DNA of 64,000 bases from an uncultured Prevotellaceae bacterium (GCA_937916085.1 CALGGO010000014.1:1-64000); one strand, 5' to 3'; positions 23,973-33,049 are shown, counted from the first letter of the stretch. Numbers and translations are program-made. The notes: generated by a model not told the origin, from the letters alone.

Positions 23973-25316
23973 CTACTCTCCTATTGCATGCTTGTATTCT
24001 AAAAGTTTGTTCTGATACTCGGCAAAGGCATCGGTGCGCTTGTCGCAAGCCTGCTGGTAGAGCAGTTGTGCTTCAAGCAAATCAGTCATTTTCGACATCC
24101 CAGCATTATAGTAGTCGCGGTTCACGCGCAGGTTTTCTGTCGCCTGTTCTATGCTCCGTTGAGCCAGCTGCAGTTGGCTGTAAGCCTCTTCCACACCGTT
24201 CCAGGCATTCTGCATGCCTATGATGAGCAAGTCGGTGTTATTGGCAAGCTGCTCTTGAGCCTTCAGGTGCTCCAACTTGCTGCGGCTCACGGCGTGTGTG
24301 CCTCCCCACCATCCCGAGATGGGGATGCTCACAGTAGCGAATACCATGCCAAACGTTTGATTCTTGTCAAGCAGGTTATGGAAGTTATATCCTGCCCCCA
24401 CCGCCACAGTGGGCAGGTTCTTGCCCCATGTCATTTTTTCTTGCAATCCCGTAGCCTCCACCTGCTTATCAAGCAGCTTATATTCCGGCGTGCGGAGCAC
24501 CGCCGTGTGGTGGTCTTGTTTCATTGCCATTGGTGGCACAGTCTCGGCATTGTAGGTGATGACAAAACTCGTGTCGCGAAGTCCGCAATACTGACTCAGC
24601 AACATGCGCACCAACGCGATGCCGTTGCTGAGTTTCAGCTTCTGGCTCTCCACATCGTTCTGCCGCAGCTGCACCTGAAGCAGGTCGTTGCGTATCGCCA
24701 CGCCAGCCCGCACCGCCACATCCACGTCTTTGTAGATGTCATTGAGCAACGTCTCCACCACTTGCACAGTCTTCATCTTCTCTTGCAAAGTGGCAAGTTG
24801 CCAAAAGTATTGCTCGGCGGTTTTCTCCACCTCATTCTCTGAGAGTTGGAGTTGCAGATGACTCACGTCCTCACCCACCTTCGCCAAACGGTTGCCATTG
24901 ACTATTTGACCGCCAGCAAACACGGGCTGAACCGCCATCACCGACGCAATGGTGCCGCTTTTCATCATCGATATATTGATAGGGCTAGCCAGCGATGCCA
25001 AGGCCTCGGGAGGGAAACTCTGAGCAAGAGCCGCGCCAAGCTCTGGCGAAATCATACTTGATGGGTCCAGGGTCATTTGCATCAAACTCTTGCTGGAGTT
25101 GAACATCAGGCCTGTAGCGCTCACTTCAGGAAAATACTTCGTTAACGCCTCCTTGCGCTGAAGCTTAGCAGCCTCAATGTTGTGATGCGCTGTGCGTATC
25201 GCGATATTGTTGCGACATGCCGAGTCGCAGATTTGCTCTAAAGTGTAGCAATTTTGAGCGTCCACCACTATAGCAAAGCTCGAAACTACCAGCATCACTA
25301 AATAAAATCTCCTCAT
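23973..25316 (-). CDS. TolC family outer membrane efflux protein
   Basis: The outer-membrane channel of a tripartite efflux system, 447 residues. A signal peptide (residues 1-20, ending VDAQN) is followed by two OEP repeats made of long helices. They begin CYTLEQICDSACRNNIAIRTAHHNIEAAKLQRKEALTKYFPEV and contain QLQLSENEVEKTAEQYFWQLATLQEKMKTVQ and AWNGVEEAYSQLQLAQRSIEQATENLRV. It appears intact. It is 24 bases downstream of a truncated RND pump and no adaptor gene is present, so the channel has probably lost its cognate partners or works with others. Confidence 0.92.
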   Translation of the reverse strand: MRRFYLVMLVVSSFAIVVDAQNCYTLEQICDSACRNNIAIRTAHHNIEAAKLQRKEALTKYFPEVSATGLMFNSSKSLMQMTLDPSSMISPELGAALAQSFPPEALASLASPINISMMKSGTIASVMAVQPVFAGGQIVNGNRLAKVGEDVSHLQLQLSENEVEKTAEQYFWQLATLQEKMKTVQVVETLLNDIYKDVDVAVRAGVAIRNDLLQVQLRQNDVESQKLKLSNGIALVRMLLSQYCGLRDTSFVITYNAETVPPMAMKQDHHTAVLRTPEYKLLDKQVEATGLQEKMTWGKNLPTVAVGAGYNFHNLLDKNQTFGMVFATVSIPISGWWGGTHAVSRSKLEHLKAQEQLANNTDLLIIGMQNAWNGVEEAYSQLQLAQRSIEQATENLRVNRDYYNAGMSKMTDLLEAQLLYQQACDKRTDAFAEYQNKLLEYKHAIGE

Positions 25317-25340
25317 AATATATAGTTAAAAACTAAAAAC

Positions 25341-27431
25341 TTATTTCGTTGAAACTTTCCAATAAACCACGGGCAACATGGTGACCACCATAATCAGCGA
25401 ACCTATGCCACCGGCAAAGATGGTGACGCCCACAGGCATCCAGAACGACGACTGAGCGATAATCATGGGCACCACGCCCACTGCTGTGGTCGCTGTGGTA
25501 AGGAAGATGGGCACCATGCGACGCTTGCCGGCATCGTAGGCGGCTTGCTTCACCGCGGCATTGTAGGCCTTGCGGTCCACCGTCCAGTCGCCATGCTCCT
25601 CCACATATTTCTTTATAAGGTCGATAGCATGTTCAAAGATTAGTATCTCGTTGCGCATTATTATTCCCATGAGAGTAATAACACCCATCACCGAGGTTAA
25701 GCCCAATGTGTTGTCCATCAATTTCAGTCCTATCAAAGAGCCTGGAAGCATCAATGCAAGAGCCGCCATGCACACTGTGGTGACACCAAACTTCTTGAAG
25801 TTGAACAACAGGAAGAAGAACACTATAATCATGGCAATTCCCACTCCGCCAAAGATTTGAGGAAAGGCATCATTCACATATTCTATCTCTCCGCCCACCT
25901 CGGTGCGCACACCTTCGGGAAGCTCTGTCTCGTTCTCCATAATATCAGCAACTTTTCGCTCGACAGGTGAGGCATATACCCCACTTGCAAGCTGTGCCGT
26001 CACAGTGAGGCAACGCTCGCCGCCACGGTGCAGGATGCGGGTCTCGCCCCATTTTGGCGACACCTCAGCCACCTGACGCAGCGGAACGGTGGTGTTCTTG
26101 CCACTGATAGAGCCATCGAGAATCGACGATGCCGTCGCGACACCTATATCTTTCACATTGGTGTAGTTCAACACCGCATCGTCTTTCACCACAATGGGAA
26201 CTTCGGTGTTTCCCTCCCAAATCTGCCCCACGCGCAAGTCGCTAGTGGCGGCACTTATCGCCAGTGAGGCGGTACTGCGGCTGATGCCCAACTGCGCCGA
26301 GGCAACGGGATCGAGCGTCACGTTGATGTAAGGCGACGGCTCAAAGTAATCGGCATGCACCCATTCCAGCTCGGGCATATCCCGCATGCGTGACATCAGT
26401 CGTTCGGCAGCCACGTGCAATGAGTCGATGTCTTCGCCATAGAACCGATATTCCAGCTCGGGCACTTCCAGATAATCGATGCGCTTGAACCGCACGTAGG
26501 CTCCTGGGTAATGCTCCGAGAGTTGGGGCTGATATTTATTGATGAGGTCGATGGTCGCCTCCTGCGACTTGGTGTTCACAATGAACTGCGCAAAGTTCTT
26601 GCCAGCCATCTGCGGAGCGTAGGCGGTCATAAATCTTGGCGACGAGCAGCCAATGAAACTTGTGACGCATTTCACATCCTTGTCCTGCATCAGCACCTGC
26701 CGCACCGAGTCGGCGATAGCACGGCTGTCGTCGAGACTCTTACCTTCGGGCAGGAAAATCTCAACGGCAAACTGGTCGCGGTCGGCGTAGGGGAACATTC
26801 TTACCTTCAACGAAGGAATAATTAATGAAGAAATCAAAATTATCACTATGCCGCCAATTATCGTGAGCCACGGATGGCTGAAGGTGAAATCTAGCACGCG
26901 GTTATATAACCTCTGAACGCCACGAGTGATGACGTTGCCGTTGGTGCTCACTTTATTGGGCTTGATAATCAGCACCTCGAGGAAAGGTATAACCGTCACT
27001 GCCAGCAGCAGCGACACCATGAGATTTATCGCGATAGTCCACGGGAACACGCCAATGGCGTCAAGGAACGCGCCACGCATGGTGAGCAGCAGCGGGAAGA
27101 AGATGACACTGATGCATAGTGTGGCAAGCATCATGGGCATGAAATACTGCTTTGCCGAGTCGATGGCGGCACGCTTGGGCTCGTAGCCCTTGCCTAGATA
27201 TTCTAAATATCCGTCAATCACCACGATAGCGTTGTCAACCACCATTCCCAGCACCACTATCATCGCCGCTAAAGTGACGATGTTTAGCTCCAATCCCGCC
27301 ATATACATGATAGCCACCGAGATAAATGTGCTTAGTGGCACTGTAATCGCAGCCACTATCGCCGACCTGAACGGGAACAGAATCATCATCACCAGAATGA
27401 TGACAGCCATCGAAATGAGCAGGTCACGCAA
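25341..27431 (-). CDS. RND efflux permease, N-terminally truncated (probable pseudogene)
   Basis: A resistance-nodulation-division proton antiporter of the AcrB/CusA superfamily. Only 696 codons remain of the usual 1,000-1,050. The frame opens at SDFLRDLLISMAVIILV, which is transmembrane helix 2 of the family. Helix 1 and the whole first periplasmic loop (about 330 residues) are absent. Upstream in frame there are about 25 further codons, then a TAA. The remainder looks intact: helices 2-6 with the proton-relay GMVVDNAIVVIDG, the second periplasmic domain, and helices 7-12 with NEILIFEHAID. The first codon is TTG. The adaptor gene expected upstream is also missing, so one deletion probably removed both. 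Whether any product is made is unknown. Confidence 0.85.
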   Translation of the reverse strand: MRDLLISMAVIILVMMILFPFRSAIVAAITVPLSTFISVAIMYMAGLELNIVTLAAMIVVLGMVVDNAIVVIDGYLEYLGKGYEPKRAAIDSAKQYFMPMMLATLCISVIFFPLLLTMRGAFLDAIGVFPWTIAINLMVSLLLAVTVIPFLEVLIIKPNKVSTNGNVITRGVQRLYNRVLDFTFSHPWLTIIGGIVIILISSLIIPSLKVRMFPYADRDQFAVEIFLPEGKSLDDSRAIADSVRQVLMQDKDVKCVTSFIGCSSPRFMTAYAPQMAGKNFAQFIVNTKSQEATIDLINKYQPQLSEHYPGAYVRFKRIDYLEVPELEYRFYGEDIDSLHVAAERLMSRMRDMPELEWVHADYFEPSPYINVTLDPVASAQLGISRSTASLAISAATSDLRVGQIWEGNTEVPIVVKDDAVLNYTNVKDIGVATASSILDGSISGKNTTVPLRQVAEVSPKWGETRILHRGGERCLTVTAQLASGVYASPVERKVADIMENETELPEGVRTEVGGEIEYVNDAFPQIFGGVGIAMIIVFFFLLFNFKKFGVTTVCMAALALMLPGSLIGLKLMDNTLGLTSVMGVITLMGIIMRNEILIFEHAIDLIKKYVEEHGDWTVDRKAYNAAVKQAAYDAGKRRMVPIFLTTATTAVGVVPMIIAQSSFWMPVGVTIFAGGIGSLIMVVTMLPVVYWKVSTK

Positions 27432-27533
27432 GAAGTCGCTTATATTTGTCCAAAAATGCGTAAAATTTTGCCGCAGGTAGCGGATAGAACAAAATTATCG
27501 CCAAATAAAACATCGCATTCTGTCAAGTTTTAT

Positions 27534-27541
27534 TACTTTTG
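27534..27541 (+). promoter_or_regulatory. Bacteroidota -7 box for the AraC gene
   Basis: TACTTTTG. The transcript would start near 27548, where the 65-base AAAAATGCGATTAAGCGAG element begins, so that element forms most of the leader. Confidence 0.5.
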
Positions 27542-27547
27542 CACATT

Positions 27548-27612
27548 AAAAATGCGATTAAGCGAGAGCAGCGTCAAGCTTGCTTGAACATTGCCAAGCG
27601 TGAGCATTTTAT
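27548..27612. repeat. AAAAATGCGATTAAGCGAG ... GTGAGCATTTT element, copy 1
   Basis: Conserved ends AAAAATGCGATTAAGCGAG and AAGCGTGAGCATTTT (terminal AAAATGC/GCATTTT inverted), with a variable middle holding TCAAGCTTGCTTGA. Further copies lie at 28706 and, reversed, at 54566. It occupies the 5' leader of the AraC gene. Confidence 0.8.
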
Positions 27613-27629
27613 TAAAAAAACAGGAAAAG

Positions 27630-28514
27630 ATGAACCGTAACGAGGAAATAACATTTCAGTCATTAGCCGAAAGGGAGGAAGTGAGAATTGGCTACTCCGA
27701 CAACGACATGGTGATTGTTGACAGCATTCAGAAGTTTGCCGAAATCAATGCCGCACACATCGCTATGAATGTGATTATGATTTGCACCAACGGCAGGATA
27801 CAAGCCCGCATGAACGACATGCACCTCTCTTTGACAAAAAACCAGGTGGCGATAGTGCCTCAAAATGTGCTGGTGACCGACATTATGATTAGCCCCGACT
27901 TCAACCTGAAAGCCCTGTTCCTCAACAATAGCATTCTTCAAAGCCTGCTGAGGGAGAAGATGGCGATATGGAATGATGTCATGTATATTCACCACCACCA
28001 TGTCATCACGCTTAACAAAGATTATTTAGAGACTTTCCCTATGTTTTATGACATGCTCAACAGAGCTGTGGAACGCTCTCAAGAGAACCCTTTCGGAACT
28101 GAGATTATTCAGTCGATACTTACCACCGGAATTCTCACTTTGTGCGGGGAGATGAAGCTGATGCTGCCTAATGAACATCGCAACGAAGAGACAAAATTGT
28201 CGAACTCCCACTTCCAGCGATTTCTCGAGTTGCTGCACAACAGCGATGTGAAATATCGACCCGTAGATTATTATGCCAGCGAATTGTGCATCTCGCCAAA
28301 GCACCTCACCTCGATATGCAAGAAAATATCGGGAAAGACTGCCAGCACATGGATAAGGGAGCAAGTGCTCGAAGACATCCGATATTTACTGAAAAACACC
28401 GACCTGAGCATCAAGCAAGTGTGCAACCAGGTGGGATTCTCTAACACCTCATTCTTCGGAAAATACGTAAAAGAGCACCTCGGAATGACACCCATGGAAT
28501 ACCGAAACAGCTAG
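27630..28514 (+). CDS. AraC family transcriptional regulator
   Basis: A 294-residue regulator with an N-terminal cupin-like sensing domain (about 20-170, including LSLTKNQVAIVPQNVLVTDIM) and a C-terminal AraC DNA-binding domain of two helix-turn-helix units: YYASELCISPKHLTSICKKISGKTASTWIREQ and LSIKQVCNQVGFSNTSFFGKYVKEHLGMTPMEYR. The start is ATG 27630; the TTG at 27591 lies inside the leader repeat. It is divergent from the truncated RND/TolC genes, so it probably regulated that efflux operon and may now be orphaned. Confidence 0.92.
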   Translation: MNRNEEITFQSLAEREEVRIGYSDNDMVIVDSIQKFAEINAAHIAMNVIMICTNGRIQARMNDMHLSLTKNQVAIVPQNVLVTDIMISPDFNLKALFLNNSILQSLLREKMAIWNDVMYIHHHHVITLNKDYLETFPMFYDMLNRAVERSQENPFGTEIIQSILTTGILTLCGEMKLMLPNEHRNEETKLSNSHFQRFLELLHNSDVKYRPVDYYASELCISPKHLTSICKKISGKTASTWIREQVLEDIRYLLKNTDLSIKQVCNQVGFSNTSFFGKYVKEHLGMTPMEYRNS

Positions 28515-28515
28515 A

Positions 28516-28580
28516 GCACAATTGAGCTTACAAGCTGACAAGGAACAAGCTGACAAGGGAATGGTTGCTGTCGCAGCAAG
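28516..28580. repeat. AGCTAAC composite element, left half only
   Basis: GCACAATTGAGCTTACAAGC and the following GACAAGGAACAAGCTGACAAGG match the left half of the elements at 36225 and (reversed) 23294, including the flanking CAATTGAG. It then diverges after GTCGCAGCAAG. About 10 bases on, GGCTTCGCC (28583) and GGCGAAGCC (28652) form a separate inverted pair. Confidence 0.75.
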
Positions 28581-28705
28581 AATCGGCTTCGCCTAGAACC
28601 TTTAGCTCGACGAGAGCATGAAGCTAAGTCGCACAAAGTGCGGTGGCGTTGGCGAAGCCATCATGCTTGACTCAAATTGAACAAAATTTGGAAAAAAAAT
28701 TAATC

Positions 28706-28776
28706 AAAAATGCGATTAAGCGAGACAAATCTTGTGCTTGCACAAAGCACAAAGTCTTGAGAGTGTGAGCATTTTA
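28706..28776. repeat. AAAAATGCGATTAAGCGAG element, copy 2
   Basis: Same ends as 27548; the middle differs and holds TTGTGC...GCACAA. It lies 279 bases before the next gene, upstream of that gene's promoter. Confidence 0.78.
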
Positions 28777-28872
28777 TTCAAAATTTTGGGTAATTTTATT
28801 TTATAATTTTGTTGAATTTCCACGCGAAGCGTGTTCAATGAGTTCTCAAGGCAATTCTGTGCTTGTTGTTTC

Positions 28873-28948
28873 TGGTCGTTTCTAGTCGTTTGACTCAACA
28901 ACAACCAATTTGCACTAATTTTCACTAAGAATTGTTTGTAATTGTTTG
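28873..28948 (+). repeat. Upstream-region repeat, copy 1 (TGGTCGTTTCTAGTCGTTTG)
   Basis: Starts TGGTCGTTTCTAGTCGTTTG and continues through ACTCAACAACAACCAATTTGC to AATTGTTTGTAATTGTTTG. A second copy lies at 30097-30180, so the two adjacent genes at 29055 and 30186 share an upstream region. Confidence 0.75.
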
Positions 28949-28959
28949 AAAAAAAACAC

Positions 28960-28967
28960 TAAATTTG
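28960..28967 (+). promoter_or_regulatory. Bacteroidota promoter for the propeller gene
   Basis: TAAATTTG at -7, with TTTG at 28935-28938 as -33 and 21 bases between. ATG is at 29055. Confidence 0.55.
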
Positions 28968-29054
28968 CAAGAATAAACAATTTCGTTTTAATTCGTGTGA
29001 TTTTTTCCCTGAGAGAAAAACAGTGAAAATACTAACATTTAAAATATACTGACA

Positions 29055-29942
29055 ATGAAAAGAACTTTACTGTTACTATTGGGAGCGTGGGTGCTCACAG
29101 GCTGGGCGCAGCAGGTGACGGTGACATCGAGCACGCCGCTGCTCAGGGGCGTGGAGCCCGCCTTCTACCCCACTCTGAACGCCAGCGGCGACCGCTTGCT
29201 CTACAGCGACGCCGACGCTCACGGACTCAAGATGCTCGACTTGAGCACACAAACCATCACCACCATCAGCGACCTCAGCGGTGCGGGCTACGACGCCAAG
29301 TGGAGTAACGACGGCGACGTGTATTACATCACCAGCAAGGTTGACGAGCTGAGCCGACTGGTGCTGCGCACCGGTATGCGCTACGACATGGCACGCCACA
29401 CCAGCGACGTGGTGCTTGAGGCACAGCACGGTGCCGTACACCTCGAAGCGGGCACCAGAGGCATGGCGATGAACGGCGAGAAGCACAATTTCGCCACTGC
29501 GCCCAACCGCGGCGTGAGCGTCTATACCACTGGTTCGCAGCTGGTGGTGAACATTGACGGCAAGGAGAACCGCTACACTCCCGTTGAGAGCTACGCCGGA
29601 TATCTGTGGGCGTCGGTGTCGCCTAAAGGCGACAAGATAGCGTTCTTTGCCGCCGGCAAGGGCATCGTTGTCACCGACCTTCAAGGCAAGGTGCTCGCCC
29701 AGCTCGGCAACTACGAGATGCCCTGCTGGTACAACAACGACTACCTCGTTGCCCAGAACGCCAGCGACGACGGCTACCAGTACACCTCGTCGCAGATCCT
29801 GCTCCTCAAAGCCGACGGCACCTTCCGCCACGAGCTCACCCCCAAGACGTCGATGACCATGCAGCCCACCTGCGGCGGCGGCAAGATCGCCTACACCACC
29901 ATCGACGGCAACATCACGTTGATAACAATAGACATTAACTAA
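29055..29942 (+). CDS. Secreted TolB/PD40-like beta-propeller protein
   Basis: A 295-residue exported protein of uncertain function. The signal peptide MKRTLLLLLGAWVLTGWAQQ is followed by repeated propeller strands of TolB/PD40 type: EPAFYPTLNASGDRLLYSD, YDAKWSNDGDVYYITS, YLWASVSPKGDKIAFFA, and CWYNNDYLVAQNASDDG, CGGGKIAYTTID. It lacks a lipobox and any catalytic motif. The downstream neighbour is a secreted N-acetylmuramoyl-L-alanine amidase with a related upstream region, which hints at shared regulation. This could be a binding partner or scaffold in cell-wall turnover, but that is inference. Confidence 0.75.
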   Translation: MKRTLLLLLGAWVLTGWAQQVTVTSSTPLLRGVEPAFYPTLNASGDRLLYSDADAHGLKMLDLSTQTITTISDLSGAGYDAKWSNDGDVYYITSKVDELSRLVLRTGMRYDMARHTSDVVLEAQHGAVHLEAGTRGMAMNGEKHNFATAPNRGVSVYTTGSQLVVNIDGKENRYTPVESYAGYLWASVSPKGDKIAFFAAGKGIVVTDLQGKVLAQLGNYEMPCWYNNDYLVAQNASDDGYQYTSSQILLLKADGTFRHELTPKTSMTMQPTCGGGKIAYTTIDGNITLITIDIN

Positions 29943-29946
29943 CTCA

Positions 29947-30055
29947 AGGTTAGTTGGTGCTTCGCACGATTAGTTGGTGCTCCGCACGATTAGAGATTAG
30001 AGTTTTAGTGGACAAAGGACCAAGGACTAAGTACAAAGTACAAAGGACAGAAAAT
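29947..30055. repeat. 20-mer GTTAGTTGGTGCTTCGCACG and GTACAAA heptamer tract
   Basis: Two 20-base units (GGTTAGTTGGTGCTTCGCAC, GATTAGTTGGTGCTCCGCAC), each with a GTGC-TTC-GCAC mini-hairpin. GATTAGAGATTAGAG follows, then 7-base words GGACAAA, GGACCAA, GGACTAA, GTACAAA, GTACAAA, GGACAGA. Confidence 0.82.
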
Positions 30056-30096
30056 ATGAGCTTATGTTCTTATGTCTAAAAATGAAAACAAGAGCA

Positions 30097-30180
30097 TGGT
30101 CGTTTCTAGTCGTTTGACTCCACAATAACCACTAATTTTTCATTATTAATTGTTTTTTAATTGTTTGCAATTGTTTGACA
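30097..30180 (+). repeat. Upstream-region repeat, copy 2 (TGGTCGTTTCTAGTCGTTTG)
   Basis: A match to 28873-28948 with small indels, ending AATTGTTTGCAATTGTTTGAC, directly before ATG 30186. Confidence 0.72.
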
Positions 30181-30185
30181 AAAAT

Positions 30186-32780
30186 ATGAAAAAGATATTA
30201 TTTCCAATAGCATTGATTATGGTCGTTGCAGTTTTTGCAACCGCCAACCGAAACTATATGCCCCATGTATATATCAACCCTGGTCACGGGGGGCATGAGA
30301 GTGACGACCGCAACGTGGTGGTATATCCCTTTGCCGCTGGCGACACCTCGGGATTCTGGGAGTCGAACTCCAACCTCAAGAAAGGTTTTGCCCTCAACAG
30401 CTGCCTGCGAGCCAAAGGCTACACCACAAGCATGTCGCGAGTGACAAATGACGCCAACAGCGACCTCGCACTCTCGACCATCGTGGCACTGTGCAACAGC
30501 AGCGGTGCCGACATCTTCTACGCCATCCACAGCAACGCCACTGGCGTGCCGGCGCGGCGCAACCACATCTTGGGTCTCTACCGAGGTTACACTGGTTCGC
30601 CAGTAATAGCCAACAGCGACGTGCTTGCCAGCACCCTCATGGAGCGACTGCAACAGAACCAGGCGGCGGTGTGGACCAGTAGCTACCAGATTGCCGGCGA
30701 CTTCACCTTCTACCCCGACTGGAACAACCAGGGACTCGGCGTGCTGCGCGGCAACAACGCCGTGTCGATGCTCAGCGAGGGGTCTTTCCACGACTATATC
30801 CCTGAGACTTACCGCCTCCTCAACGATAACTACTGCTGGATGGAAGGCTGGAATTTCTCGCTCGGCGCCGATGACTACTTCGGCTACAGCTTCTTTGACA
30901 AAGGCTGTGTGGCTGGCAACATCCGCGACAACCGCATGCCACGCGTGCTCAACGACTTCATCATGTTTGGCGACGACAACCGCGAACCAGTGTGCAACGC
31001 CACCGTCATCCTCCTCGACATGGACGACACCCCCCTCGACACCTGCTACACCGACGACCTCTACAACGGCATCTACGCATTCAAGATGCTCGACCCGGGG
31101 AACTACAAGATTAAGGTGGAGCAAGAGCACTATTTCTCTCAAACCAAGCAAGTGACCATTCAAGCCAACCACTCGAGCTACTGCAACTTCGACCTCGCGC
31201 GAGTGCGCGAGACACCGCCCGAGATCATCAATTACTCGCCGGTATGGAACGAGGGCGACGCGCCTCTCAAAGCCAACACCCCCGTGATTTTTGAGTTCAA
31301 CTGGGACATGAACACCGCTGTCACCGAGAATGCCTTCCACATCGAACCCGCTGTAGAGGGCCACTTCCGCTGGGAAGACAGCAACTACCGCATGGTGTTT
31401 GAGCCCAACGATGCCTACGACATCAACACCCTCTACACCGTCACCCTCGACACCACAGCCGAGCACGGCGGCGGCATGAGACTCCAAGAGCCTTTTACGC
31501 TCCAGTTCATGACCACTTACCGCAAATATCTTGAGGTACTAGACATCTTCCCGCATGAGGGCGACCCAGTGCATTACAAGGCTGCCACCATTGAGCTGCG
31601 CACCGACTCGATGCTCAACAATAGCTACTACTACGACAAGATACTCCTCACCGACAAGGACGGCAATCTCCTGACTTATAACCGCCGCAACACTAAGACA
31701 GGCAAGAACACCGACCCATTCGGCTTCATACGCATCCCTGTTGCCTCAACTATGGTTCCTGGCGAGGAATACACCCTCACCATCTTGAGTGAGATGAGCG
31801 ACACCGCAGGGATCCACCTGCCCGAGACAATCGTGCACAAGTTCACCGCTGTAGATGCCGGCGAGGAGAAACCCGACGCAACAGTGATTGAAGGCTTTGA
31901 GGATGCAAGTACATTCTCGGTGGAAGATGTCTCGGTTAACACCGATGTTGCTTTGAGTGCATCTACCGACCGCCTCTTTGGCAGCAAGTCGTTGCAAATC
32001 AAGATTAACGACCCATTGTCACTGAAATCAGGCATCTACAGCACATCGTTTGATGATGTCATAGTAAATGGAGATGAAGAGCTTTCTCTGCATGTGAATG
32101 GCGACATGAGTAACTTATATCTCAGATTGCACCTCAGGAGTACCGATGAGAGCCAAGATAACGTTTTCATCGATTTCGGCAAAATCGACTTCCACGGATG
32201 GCGATACATCACAGGAAAGGGAAATCTTAACCCCAACAAAACTTACAAAATAGTGATGATAGAAACCGATAGCGATGAGGATGACCCAATCAACAGTGCC
32301 ACCATCAAGCTCGACAATCTGCTCAAGAGCCCGAAATCGTGGATATATGGTGACGTGAACGGCGACGGAGAGGTCACAGCAGCCGACATTACTGAGCTAT
32401 ACAACTTCTTGCTTAACAACGACAGCAGCAAAATCGTCAATGGCGACCTCAACGGCGACGGAGAAATCACAGCAGCCGATGTCACCGCAGTTTACAGCCT
32501 CTTGCTCGGGAGCTACAGCGCAGCTCCAGCCTCTCAGCCAGCTTCAGAGTGCGCTCCCAAGAGCAATGTGAAAGTAGGTCCCGTGCCTTCAAGCGACTAC
32601 ATTATGGCGAGCGCCCCAGGCTACATCCAGGGCGTGGAGCTTTACGACATGAGCGGCAACTTGGTGGCACGCAACGGCGGCAACTACATGAATGTGGAGA
32701 GTGTCAAAGATGGTCCTTATATATTAAAGGTATATACCGGCACCGACGTGTCAAGCCACCACGTCGCAGTGAAGCACTAA
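30186..32780 (+). CDS. Secreted N-acetylmuramoyl-L-alanine amidase with dockerin and sorting domain
   Basis: A zinc amidase that cleaves the bond between MurNAc and the stem peptide. It is 864 residues from ATG 30186, with a signal peptide over 1-20. The Amidase_3 domain spans about 25-235 with zinc ligands H34 (INPGHGG), E59 and H115 (IHSNA) and catalytic E198 (MLSEGSFHD). Next come a carboxypeptidase-like Ig fold (about 265-345), two Big_5-like Ig domains (about 345-560), and a carbohydrate-binding-like domain (about 565-715). A type I dockerin pair follows (GDVNGDGEVTAADITELYNFLL and GDLNGDGEITAADVTAVYSLLL, about 718-775). The last 70 residues (VKVGPVPSSDYI ... GPYILKV) resemble a type IX secretion sorting tail. 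The upstream TTG frame is rejected. Confidence 0.92.
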   Translation: MKKILFPIALIMVVAVFATANRNYMPHVYINPGHGGHESDDRNVVVYPFAAGDTSGFWESNSNLKKGFALNSCLRAKGYTTSMSRVTNDANSDLALSTIVALCNSSGADIFYAIHSNATGVPARRNHILGLYRGYTGSPVIANSDVLASTLMERLQQNQAAVWTSSYQIAGDFTFYPDWNNQGLGVLRGNNAVSMLSEGSFHDYIPETYRLLNDNYCWMEGWNFSLGADDYFGYSFFDKGCVAGNIRDNRMPRVLNDFIMFGDDNREPVCNATVILLDMDDTPLDTCYTDDLYNGIYAFKMLDPGNYKIKVEQEHYFSQTKQVTIQANHSSYCNFDLARVRETPPEIINYSPVWNEGDAPLKANTPVIFEFNWDMNTAVTENAFHIEPAVEGHFRWEDSNYRMVFEPNDAYDINTLYTVTLDTTAEHGGGMRLQEPFTLQFMTTYRKYLEVLDIFPHEGDPVHYKAATIELRTDSMLNNSYYYDKILLTDKDGNLLTYNRRNTKTGKNTDPFGFIRIPVASTMVPGEEYTLTILSEMSDTAGIHLPETIVHKFTAVDAGEEKPDATVIEGFEDASTFSVEDVSVNTDVALSASTDRLFGSKSLQIKINDPLSLKSGIYSTSFDDVIVNGDEELSLHVNGDMSNLYLRLHLRSTDESQDNVFIDFGKIDFHGWRYITGKGNLNPNKTYKIVMIETDSDEDDPINSATIKLDNLLKSPKSWIYGDVNGDGEVTAADITELYNFLLNNDSSKIVNGDLNGDGEITAADVTAVYSLLLGSYSAAPASQPASECAPKSNVKVGPVPSSDYIMASAPGYIQGVELYDMSGNLVARNGGNYMNVESVKDGPYILKVYTGTDVSSHHVAVKH

Positions 32781-32795
32781 AACATTTTGCAAATA

Positions 32796-33003
32796 AGCTA
32801 ACGAGCGAACAAGCTGACAAGGCAATGCGCTTTGCGCAGGTTAGAAGTTAGAGTTAGAGTGCGCAGCAACTTAACACTTGAAACCTAACACTTAACACTT
32901 TATATCACTTGTCTCGTTCGCTCGTCAGCTCGTCAGCTCGTTCGCTCGTCAGCTCGTCAGCTCGTTCGCTCGTCAGCTCGTTCGCTCGTCAGCTCGTCAG
33001 CTA
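32796..33003. repeat. AGCTAAC composite element with internal insertion and GCTCGTYN 8-mer array
   Basis: Left end AGCTAACGAGCGAACAAGCTGACAAGG. Then the mini-hairpin TGCGCTTTGCGCA, GTTAGAA heptamers and an AACACTT tract (ACTTAACACTTGAAACC). Then CACTTGTCTCGTTCGCTCG opens an array of about eleven 8-base units GCTCGTCA or GCTCGTTC ending CAGCTAAATAAG. Relative to the 98-bp copy at 36225, the centre is replaced and the right arm is expanded. It accounts for most of the 332-base gap. Confidence 0.88.
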
Positions 33004-33049
33004 AATAAGAATTGTTTGACAATTCGTGCTCATCAATGATTTTTTTTCT

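Noticed and set aside
29055..32780. Polysaccharide utilisation locus (SusC/SusD) around the secreted amidase
   Set aside because: No SusC- or SusD-type gene, sigma/anti-sigma pair or hybrid two-component system is present in the window.
32900..33003. CRISPR-like array of short repeats
   Set aside because: The 8-base units are contiguous with no unique spacers and no cas genes are nearby.
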